From Methylorubrum sp. B1-46 (GTDB lineage Bacteria > Pseudomonadota > Alphaproteobacteria > Rhizobiales > Beijerinckiaceae), in the NCBI RefSeq assembly GCF_021117295.1, contig NZ_CP088247.1:372001-436000 (forward strand): a stretch of 64,000 nt of DNA. The letters are read 5' to 3'. Positions within the stretch are counted from its first letter, which is position 1, and each line of letters begins with the position of its first letter. Under the pieces are notes generated by a model that had not been told where the DNA came from, ran no database searches, and saw only the letters and a list, made by a program, of their open reading frames with translations. Positions 16,636 to 22,241 of the stretch are shown here, piece by piece. A program made the position numbers and the translations under genes.

Positions 16636-16877
16636 GCGCGCATCGCCTCCGGGGCCTTGCAGTCCGAAGACGCGGGCGGCTGGAAGAACCACTCGTCGCA
16701 CCAAGCGAGCCCTCGGCCCGCAGCGCCCTTGCGGATGCGCTCCATCTCCACCCGGCCGGGCTCCAACAGCCCCGCCTCCCACTTGGAAACGGTGCTTTGC
16801 GACACCCCGGCGACGGCCGCCATCTCGGCCTGAGTGGCGCCGAAGATCTCTCTGCGAATGAAAGCGAGCGGGCTCAT
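16632..16877 (-). CDS. Cro-like XRE-family regulator
   Basis: First gene of the leftward early operon, opposed to the repressor gene. The 81-residue product has an XRE helix-turn-helix at about residues 8-35 (GATQAEMAAVAGVSQSTVSKWEAG). In lambdoid phages the equivalent protein turns down repressor and early transcription. Its ATG lies 8 bases downstream of the predicted -10 element, inside the operator region. Confidence 0.8.
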   Translation of the reverse strand: MSPLAFIRREIFGATQAEMAAVAGVSQSTVSKWEAGLLEPGRVEMERIRKGAAGRGLAWCDEWFFQPPASSDCKAPEAMRA

Positions 16878-16883
16878 GAGCCT

Positions 16884-16934
16884 ATTCCTAGTCGAATTGG
16901 AATGACTTTGTCAAATTCCAATTCGTTTCGGAAT
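16884..16934. promoter_or_regulatory. Operators O1 and O2 with leftward early promoter
   Basis: Two copies of ATTC-N12-GAAT lie at 16884-16903 and 16915-16934, centre spacing 31 bases (about three helical turns). A longer perfect dyad, CGAATTGGAAT / ATTCCAATTCG, spans 16893-16925. On the minus strand TTGACA (16909-16914) and TAGGAA (16885-16890), 18 bases apart, form the Cro-gene promoter, overlapped by both operators. The repressor gene starts 28 bases to the right. Confidence 0.75.
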
Positions 16935-16961
16935 TTGCCAGCGGACAGCTACGGTCTCGAT

Positions 16962-17597
16962 ATGCTGCGCATGGACGTGAAAGAGATCATCCGAGCCCTT
17001 CGGCAACCGGCGACGCCGGGCGGCAAGCGGCGCACTCAGCTTGAGATCAGCCTGGAGCTAGGCGTCGGGCAGTCAACCATCAGCAAGTGGGAAAATGGAT
17101 CTCAGCTCCCCAATTTTTTTGAGGCGCAAAAACTGCGTGCATACGCGGTGCATAAAGGTATTCTGACCGAAACATCCCACGACCTTAGCACGCTTCGCAC
17201 CGTATCAATTGTTGGTGCTGTAGGTCTGGGGGAACAAATCGAGTGGTATTCACAGGGGGACGGTGTGGGCTTGGAGCTTGTTGAGCTACCATTTCCTGTC
17301 CCGGAAGGTTGCTTTGCCTTAGAAGCGCGCGGAACATCTATGCACCCTCGGGTGAAAGACGGGGAGATTGTTGTTGCCAGGGCGAATGGCCACACGGCGG
17401 AGGATCTTCTCGGCCAGGAGGTGGTGCTTCGGACCGGTGAGGGAATCTACCTCTTGAAGACCCTGCGGCGCGGGTACTCACCCGGTCACTTCAACCTCGA
17501 AAGCCACAACGGCCCTCTGCGCGAGGATGAACGCGTCGAGTGGGTCGCGGAGATCTGGGCCATCATTCCAAGCCGGAAGTGGGTTCGCGTTGGGTAG
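16962..17597 (+). CDS. CI-type phage repressor (XRE HTH plus S24 peptidase domain)
   Basis: Maintains lysogeny by binding the ATTC-N12-GAAT operators. From the ATG at 16962 the protein has 211 residues. The HTH is at about 25-48 (TQLEISLELGVGQSTISKWENG) and the LexA/UmuD-like S24 domain at about 110-205, with nucleophile S126 (GTSMHP) and base K166 (YLLKTL). The linker reads VGAVG near residue 84-88 rather than an obvious Ala-Gly or Cys-Gly cleavage site, so RecA-induced self-cleavage is uncertain. Alternative starts are the ATG at 16971 and further upstream. GC content is locally lower than in neighbours. Confidence 0.85.
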   Translation: MLRMDVKEIIRALRQPATPGGKRRTQLEISLELGVGQSTISKWENGSQLPNFFEAQKLRAYAVHKGILTETSHDLSTLRTVSIVGAVGLGEQIEWYSQGDGVGLELVELPFPVPEGCFALEARGTSMHPRVKDGEIVVARANGHTAEDLLGQEVVLRTGEGIYLLKTLRRGYSPGHFNLESHNGPLREDERVEWVAEIWAIIPSRKWVRVG

Positions 17598-17637
17598 CTG
17601 ACACCCTTGTGAGCCATTCGTTCAAGAATATTTTTGC

Positions 17638-17667
17638 TTGACGGCATATTCCTAGTCGCATACGAAT
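17638..17667 (+). promoter_or_regulatory. Operator O3 with rightward promoter
   Basis: A third ATTC-N12-GAAT copy (17648-17667) shares the 11-mer ATTCCTAGTCG with O1. TTGACG (17638-17643) and TACGAA (17661-17666), 17 bases apart, are plausible -35 and -10 elements overlapped by the operator. This places the rightward accessory operon under the same repressor. Confidence 0.6.
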
Positions 17668-17687
17668 AAATCCATCGCCACACGGTG

Positions 17688-17999
17688 ATGGAGCCGAACG
17701 TGTCCAGCCGCCAGATCAGCAACTTCACCTCCCGGTCGGCGCTCCAGGCTGACCGCGTTCAGGTACCTGTCGGCTTCCTCGCCTGCCGCGAGTTGGTCCG
17801 CGTCAACATCCGGCTCGGCAATCGCCCCCTGACCCTTTCGACCGGCGCCTATGACCGCGCCGCGATCATGCTGGCCGCACGTTCGGCCGCCGATCTCCAT
17901 CAGCGCCGCTACGGCTCTTCCCGATCCGAGGCGATGTCTGTCGCCCTGAAGGCCACCTGGGCACTCGCCAAGGAAGGCCGCCGCTCGGCCGCACACTGA
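17688..17999 (+). CDS. Hypothetical protein, first gene of the rightward operon
   Basis: A 103-residue product starting at the ATG 21 bases after operator O3. No recognised domain; the middle contains a beta-rich stretch and the end is Ala/Arg-rich. The short distance to the predicted promoter gives a short leader. It may be a small regulator, but no helix-turn-helix is evident. Confidence 0.55.
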   Translation: MEPNVSSRQISNFTSRSALQADRVQVPVGFLACRELVRVNIRLGNRPLTLSTGAYDRAAIMLAARSAADLHQRRYGSSRSEAMSVALKATWALAKEGRRSAAH

Positions 18000-18037
18000 T
18001 CCCCCCTCCCTCAAATCTTAGAAGCCGGAGCATCGTC

Positions 18038-18913
18038 GTGTCCGCATCTCCCTCTCATGCCGTAAACCCGTCTCGCCTTTCCGAGGTCACTGTCCTCGAC
18101 AGTGGGGGGCACAATCCCGATGACGGCGGCATGTGTGCAATGGAGGCTGTCGCCTTCGTTGCGGGCGAGCCTTGGTCCGACCACCCGCAGTGCGCCTGCC
18201 CCGTCATCGGCGCGTTCATGCGCTCGTGGAACGACGGGCTGCCGGATGAGGAGCGCACGACGCTTCTGCTGCCACTGATCCCGAAGCTCGTCGGCACCCG
18301 CTCCACGCCTGAAGTCGAGAGCCAGCGTGCCACGATGGCGGCAGACTGGCTGGTCCGCATTCACACGCCGGCATGGCTTCGGCTCGCGGGACTGTCGGCG
18401 CAGGCCGATGCGCTGTCATCGTTGCCCGAAATCATGGACTTCGCGAACACGCCGTCTCTGCGCGGCCCTCTTGAGGCGGCTCGGAAGGATGCGGCCGCCG
18501 CCTGGGCCGCCGCCAGGGCCGCCGCCAGGGACGCCGCCTGGGACGCCGCCTGGGCCGCCGCCAGGGCCGCCGCCTGGGCCGCCGCCGGGGCCGCCGCCTG
18601 GGACGCCGCCGGGGCCGCCGCCAGGGCCGCCGCCAGGGCCGCCGCCAGGGACGCCGCCTGGGCCGCCGCCGGGGCCGCCGCCAGGGACGCCGCCAGGGAC
18701 GCCGCCGGGGCCGCCGCCAGGGCCGCCGCCAGGGCCGCCGCCAGGGACGCCGCCTGGGACGCCGCCTGGGCCGCCGCCAGGGCCGCCGCCTGGGACGCCG
18801 CCGGGGCCGCCGCCGGGGCCGTCGCCAAAGCGAAGTTGGAGCCGACACGCCGCGAGCTTCAGCAATCCGCCCTCGCGCTGGTCGAGCGGATGATCGCCCT
18901 CAAGGGCGCCTGA
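18038..18913 (+). CDS. Phage protein with Ala-rich tetrapeptide repeats
   Basis: A 291-residue product with a GTG start (GGAG seven bases upstream). Residues about 1-150 are a non-repetitive domain with clustered Cys/His (MCAMEAVAF, HPQCACPVIG). Residues about 151-264 are around 27 consecutive tetrapeptides of the type A/D-A-A-R/W/G. A normal helical tail follows (LEPTRRELQQSALALVERM). The repeats predict a long amphipathic helix with Trp/Arg every fourth position. Similar Ala-repeat proteins occur in phages of GC-rich hosts; their role is not established to my knowledge. Confidence 0.7.
   Translation: MSASPSHAVNPSRLSEVTVLDSGGHNPDDGGMCAMEAVAFVAGEPWSDHPQCACPVIGAFMRSWNDGLPDEERTTLLLPLIPKLVGTRSTPEVESQRATMAADWLVRIHTPAWLRLAGLSAQADALSSLPEIMDFANTPSLRGPLEAARKDAAAAWAAARAAARDAAWDAAWAAARAAAWAAAGAAAWDAAGAAARAAARAAARDAAWAAAGAAARDAARDAAGAAARAAARAAARDAAWDAAWAAARAAAWDAAGAAAGAVAKAKLEPTRRELQQSALALVERMIALKGA
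18487..18829 (+). repeat. 12-bp minisatellite inside the Ala-rich repeat gene
   Basis: Near-identical 12-base units (GCCGCCGCCAGG, GACGCCGCCTGG, GCCGCCGCCGGG and similar) repeat about 27 times. Variation is mainly at base 2 (C/A) and base 10 (A/T/G), swapping Ala/Asp and Arg/Trp/Gly. Frame is maintained throughout. All frames on both strands are open here, producing spurious Pro/Gly-rich translations. Confidence 0.9.
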
Positions 18914-18948
18914 TCCCCTCCCCGTCTCCCGAACCGGAGTGCCTAGCC

Positions 18949-19083
18949 GTGCTCGCTCACCTTTCGACAGATGTGCAGATCTTGCTGGCCCTGTTTGGCC
19001 CGGCGTTCGTCATCGCCGCCATCGCCTTCACGGCGGATCACATCGCTTACGTGCGATCCCGTCCTCTCGGCGAGGAGGCTTGA
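18949..19083 (+). CDS. Tiny membrane protein
   Basis: A 44-residue reading frame from a GTG, with one strong transmembrane segment (about residues 10-30, LLALFGPAFVIAAIAFTA) and a charged C-terminus. It fills the gap between its neighbours and ends 3 bases before the next ATG, matching the tight packing of this operon. Function unknown. Confidence 0.55.
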   Translation: MLAHLSTDVQILLALFGPAFVIAAIAFTADHIAYVRSRPLGEEA

Positions 19084-19086
19084 TCC

Positions 19087-19695
19087 ATGGCCTCCGCCGG
19101 CATCCTCCGCGCCGCGCACACGGCGGGTAAGTGGGGCCAGAAAGAGTTTGAGGACGGCTGGAGCGTAGACACGCCTCGTCACGTCCGCTCCCTTTCGTGG
19201 CAGACCATCGGCAGCTCTGCGCGCCGCTATCCCATCGCGATCGTCCTTCAGCAGGACAAGCACATATGGCGCGACGGCGATCGTGAGCTTGACGCAAACG
19301 TTGCCCTGCTCAGCGCTGCCCCGAAAATGCTCGCTGCGCTGCGAGCGGCGGAAGCGTGCCTCTCCATCGTTGAGCCGCGCAGCGACCGTGCTGAATACCT
19401 GAAGACCCTCAAGGCCGTCCGCGCCGCCATTGCTGCCGCAGAGGCGGAGGCGGGACGATGGCTGTCTCTGCCCTCACCCGCACCGCTCTTGAAACCGCCC
19501 GCAGCGCCCTCGCCGAGATCGTCGCCGCGGCTCCCGAGAAAGAGCCCCATTACCGCGATTACGTCGCCCGCGAAGACGAGTGGGGTCGCGGCTGCGCGAA
19601 CTGAGACCGCGCGAATACAGCCCGGCCCGCCCTTCAAATTGTCCGCATCGCTCTTGCCGAGATGGAAGCCCAGTCGTGACCTCCTCATACCTTGA
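19087..19695 (+). CDS. Hypothetical phage protein with anomalous C-terminal extension
   Basis: The first 125 or so residues look genuine: a WSVDTPRH...RRYPIAIV beta-rich part, then a helical segment LLSAAPKMLAALRAAEACL resembling phage proteins that end in AAIAAAEAE. From about codon 124 the frame continues for roughly 80 Pro/Ser-rich residues that overlap two downstream frames, and this tail looks like out-of-frame translation. A lost stop codon near 19460 is the simplest explanation. Confidence 0.6.
   Translation: MASAGILRAAHTAGKWGQKEFEDGWSVDTPRHVRSLSWQTIGSSARRYPIAIVLQQDKHIWRDGDRELDANVALLSAAPKMLAALRAAEACLSIVEPRSDRAEYLKTLKAVRAAIAAAEAEAGRWLSLPSPAPLLKPPAAPSPRSSPRLPRKSPITAITSPAKTSGVAAARTETARIQPGPPFKLSASLLPRWKPSRDLLIP
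19458..19679 (+). pseudogene. Small gene interrupted by an in-frame TGA
   Basis: From the ATG at 19458 a 48-residue product (MAVSALTRTALETARSALAE at its start) stops at TGA 19602-19604. The same frame continues with 24 sensible residues (TARPALQIVRIALAEMEAQS) to a TGA at 19677-19679 that overlaps the next GTG as GTGA, exactly like other junctions in this operon. The coupling implies the original gene ran to 19679. A nonsense mutation, recoding or sequence error at 19602 are the possibilities. Confidence 0.5.
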
Positions 19696-20029
19696 AACCG
19701 TCCGCTGCCCCGTCGTCCGCGCTCGCAACCACGTTGCCTTCGCCGACGCCAATCTCACCGGCTTGGTGGCACGGCTGAAGGCCGGCGACCTCACTGACCG
19801 CAGCACCATCCGGCAGGCCATCGCCAAGTGCCAGCACGCCCGCCAGGACTTTGATCGGGCCATCTATGCCGCCCTCGAAGTCGAGACGCTGAACGGGCGC
19901 CAGCTCGCAGCCAACGACCCCGACGACCTGGCGGACGCTCTGCTCGCCCGCCTGGAGATCAATGAGCAAGCCGGGCGGGCCGCCTCCTACAACACCGGCT
20001 ACCCGGAGGCGCACAGCCCATGGGGATGA
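19676..20029 (+). CDS. Hypothetical helical phage protein
   Basis: A 117-residue, largely alpha-helical protein (TIRQAIAKCQHARQDFDRAI) without a recognised family. The GTG at 19676 overlaps the preceding stop, and its own stop overlaps the next ATG (ATGA). An open frame further upstream belongs to overlapping sequence, so the coupled start is preferred. Function unknown. Confidence 0.6.
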   Translation: MTSSYLETVRCPVVRARNHVAFADANLTGLVARLKAGDLTDRSTIRQAIAKCQHARQDFDRAIYAALEVETLNGRQLAANDPDDLADALLARLEINEQAGRAASYNTGYPEAHSPWG

Positions 20030-20160
20030 TGCTCGCGGCTCTCGCCTCCGCCTTCCTCGGCTCGGTCTGCATCTCCCTTCTCAGCCGTCACCTCGCCCGC
20101 CTCGATGAGGCTCGCGACTTCACCCCTCCCTCTCACATCGCAATCGGAGGCGAGCCGTGA
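20026..20160 (+). CDS. Tiny membrane protein
   Basis: A 44-residue product with an N-terminal hydrophobic helix (MMLAALASAFLGSVCISLL) followed by a polar tail (RHLARLDEARDFTPP). ATGA overlap at the start and GTGA overlap at the stop place it in the coupled operon. It could also be read as a short signal-anchor. Function unknown. Confidence 0.55.
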   Translation: MMLAALASAFLGSVCISLLSRHLARLDEARDFTPPSHIAIGGEP

Positions 20161-20396
20161 GCACCTACGACGGTTCACCCGTGTTCGACCGCTCGCTTAG
20201 GGCCGCGCATGACACGGAAGTCCTGCTGAGCACCTTCGTCGGCTCGATGAAGCACGAGGCCCGGCACGCCGAGCCGTCTGCCGAGCGGGTCGCAGAGCTT
20301 GAGCACGTCGCCACCCTGCTTCGCGCTCATGCCGCGACGCTGACGACGCTCGCAGTTCGGCTTTCTCCCAACGTTGCGACGAGGAACGCTGCCTAA
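20157..20396 (+). CDS. Small hypothetical helical protein
   Basis: A 79-residue product that starts at a GTG overlapping the preceding stop and ends in TAATG, overlapping the next gene by one base. It is mainly helical, with His-rich polar and Ala/Leu faces (ELEHVATLLRAHAATLTTLA), possibly a coiled coil. No family recognised. Confidence 0.6.
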   Translation: MSTYDGSPVFDRSLRAAHDTEVLLSTFVGSMKHEARHAEPSAERVAELEHVATLLRAHAATLTTLAVRLSPNVATRNAA

Positions 20397-20749
20397 TGAC
20401 CTCCCGCAAGATCGTGGACGAAGCCGCCATCATCGCCCTGCTTGAGAAGGGCGGGAGCTACATGGAAGTGGCGGTCGAGGTGGGCCTTAGCGAGGGTCGA
20501 GTTGCCCGCGTGGCGGCTCGGCACAGCGAGAGTTCGCCTGCCTTCCGCGAGAGGCTGATCGCCCACCGCGCCGCTCGGGCGAAGCACGCCCGCAAGATGC
20601 TCGCTGCCATCAACGCCGTCCAAGTGCCGGGATGGGTGAAGCGGGCTGGTCTGGAGAGCGACTTCCGCGACACGGCTCGGGACTTCGGCGAGGACGCCGC
20701 CCTCCGCCATTGCCGGCGCATGACCGCTGAGATGAGGGCAGCAGCATGA
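20396..20749 (+). CDS. HTH-type phage protein
   Basis: A 117-residue basic protein. Residues about 8-40 (DEAAIIALLEKGGSYMEVAVEVGLSEGRVARVA in outline) fit a helix-turn-helix of the homeodomain/resolvase type. The remainder is helical and Arg-rich. It is coupled by 1- and 4-base overlaps to its neighbours. Probably DNA-binding; target unknown. Confidence 0.6.
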   Translation: MTSRKIVDEAAIIALLEKGGSYMEVAVEVGLSEGRVARVAARHSESSPAFRERLIAHRAARAKHARKMLAAINAVQVPGWVKRAGLESDFRDTARDFGEDAALRHCRRMTAEMRAAA

Positions 20750-21432
20750 CCCTCACCTCCGAGACACGAGCGCCTGTGGGGGCGAGAGAGGATCTGTTCT
20801 ACATCGTGGACCTGCGTCCGGAGTGGAACAGAAATCCCTACGTCAGCTTCTGGCGGCCGAACGATGCCGGCTACTGCTACGCGCTCTCATGGGCCGGCAA
20901 GTACACGGCCGAGCGCGTCGCCGAGGGCGGCCGGTACTACACCGACAAGGCGTGGACGAGTTCGAAGGGGCCGGGCCGCCTTTTCACCCGGTTCGCGGTG
21001 CGCTGCGCCGACATAGACGCGCTGGGCGTCGCCCCGGATACGGAGGGCCGCGGTCGGATCGACGGCAACGCTGGGCCTGTCCTGCGACAGTCCGGCGCCA
21101 TGCGGAACGCGCTTCGGCGCCTGCGGTATCGCCCGAAGCCCTCCTCCCCGCCAACGAAAGCCAGAACGAGGGGGCTCAGACCCCTGGCGGTCTCGCTGAA
21201 GGGGGGGGCGGTGATGGCGATCTCTGCTGAGGACGCCGCCTTCATGGACCGCTTCGACGGTCTGTACGTCGGCATGCTCGACGCCGACGAGCTTGAGACC
21301 TTCGCGGATCTCTGCCGGCGCGGATTGCTGCGCCGATCCTACGCGCACCCCGGCGGCCTGCTTGGCCTCGCCCGTATCGAGCGCACTCCCCTCTCCCCCG
21401 ATCCCGTCAACCCTCACGCGAAGGAGGCATAG
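20746..21432 (+). CDS. Hypothetical phage protein, possibly two genes fused across a G8 tract
   Basis: The 228-residue ORF has two unlike parts. Residues 1-118 form a compact aromatic-rich segment (NPYVSFWRPNDAGYCYALSW). Residues about 155-228 begin with MAISAEDAAFMDRFDGLYVG, which looks like an independent start. The joining stretch is Pro/Lys/Arg-rich. Just before that internal ATG (21214) lie eight consecutive Gs (21201-21208), which could serve as a ribosome-binding site or a slippery mutation site. A frameshift may have joined two formerly coupled genes. Confidence 0.55.
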   Translation: MTLTSETRAPVGAREDLFYIVDLRPEWNRNPYVSFWRPNDAGYCYALSWAGKYTAERVAEGGRYYTDKAWTSSKGPGRLFTRFAVRCADIDALGVAPDTEGRGRIDGNAGPVLRQSGAMRNALRRLRYRPKPSSPPTKARTRGLRPLAVSLKGGAVMAISAEDAAFMDRFDGLYVGMLDADELETFADLCRRGLLRRSYAHPGGLLGLARIERTPLSPDPVNPHAKEA

Positions 21433-21434
21433 CC

Positions 21435-21872
21435 ATGCCTCGGAAGCCAATTCTTTGCCTCGACTTCGACGGGGTGATCCACTCCTACACAAGCGGATGG
21501 AAGGGCGCTCACGTCATCCCGGATAAGCCGGTGCCCGGAGCTATCCCCTACCTCCTGCGAGCGCTCGACAGCTTCGAAGTCGCGATCTTCTCTTCACGCA
21601 GCAAGAACCCGCTCGGCCGGCAGGCCATGAAGCGCTGGCTTTCGAATGCCATTGCCGACCACTGGGAAGCCGGTGGGAACGAGCCTTCCTTGGCAGAATG
21701 CGAGTGCTGGGGCGATGCCGCCAGCATCCATCGACGGTTTTCGTGGCCGTGGTTCAAGCCCGCCGCTCTCGTCACGATCGACGATCGAGCCCTGACCTTC
21801 AACGGCGATTGGGCGAGCCCTGAATTCAGCCCCAGCGCAATTCTGACCTTCAAGCCCTGGAACAAGAGGTAG
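21435..21872 (+). CDS. HAD-like hydrolase
   Basis: A 145-residue HAD-fold protein with motif I CLDFDGVIHS (D10, D12), a motif II-like serine in VAIFSSRS (about 50-57) and a C-terminal acidic motif VTIDDRALTF (about 113-122). It lacks a large cap. Similar short HAD proteins in phages are likely nucleotide or polynucleotide 5'/3' phosphatases. Substrate unknown. It starts 2 bases after the preceding stop. Confidence 0.75.
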   Translation: MPRKPILCLDFDGVIHSYTSGWKGAHVIPDKPVPGAIPYLLRALDSFEVAIFSSRSKNPLGRQAMKRWLSNAIADHWEAGGNEPSLAECECWGDAASIHRRFSWPWFKPAALVTIDDRALTFNGDWASPEFSPSAILTFKPWNKR

Positions 21873-21880
21873 GCACAGCC

Positions 21881-22237
21881 ATGAGCCATCACAGCAGCGA
21901 CCACTCCCTTGCCCATCTGCTCAGCAACACCGCGGGCACGACAGAAGACCTCGGCAAGATGCTCAAGGACGAGCTGGCGAACCTGAAAGAGAAACAGCTT
22001 CAGACATCGCTTGGGCCGACTGGCGACCACCCACATGGCCGTATCGTTCCGCATGACGAAGGCGGCCTGATGTTCGGCGTCACCGTCTTCAACGGCAGGG
22101 TCATCTTCGACTTCGGCAAGCCGATCCGCTCTATCGGCTTCACCCGCGAAGGCGCGCTCGAACTCGCTGAACTCATTCGCCAGCGAGCAGAGCAGTGCCC
22201 GTCTGTCCTGTTCTCGAAGCGCCGGTCTGAGGCCTAA
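21881..22237 (+). CDS. Hypothetical phage protein
   Basis: A 118-residue protein: a polar helical N-terminus (His/Ser-rich, then LGKMLKDELANLKEKQL), a beta-rich centre (GGLMFGVTVFNGRVIFDFG) and a C-terminal helix. No family recognised. It is separated by 8 bases from the HAD gene and 4 from the following ORF, consistent with the operon. Confidence 0.6.
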   Translation: MSHHSSDHSLAHLLSNTAGTTEDLGKMLKDELANLKEKQLQTSLGPTGDHPHGRIVPHDEGGLMFGVTVFNGRVIFDFGKPIRSIGFTREGALELAELIRQRAEQCPSVLFSKRRSEA

Positions 22238-22241
22238 CCCC

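Noticed and set aside
17614..17630. ATTCGTTCAAGAAT near operator O3 as a fourth operator
   Set aside because: Half-sites are separated by 6 rather than 12 bases, so it does not match the repressor pattern.
18327..18893. Collagen-like Pro/Gly-repeat frames on both strands
   Set aside because: They are alternative readings of the 12-base minisatellite; the Ala-rich frame alone has normal protein sequence on both sides of the repeat.
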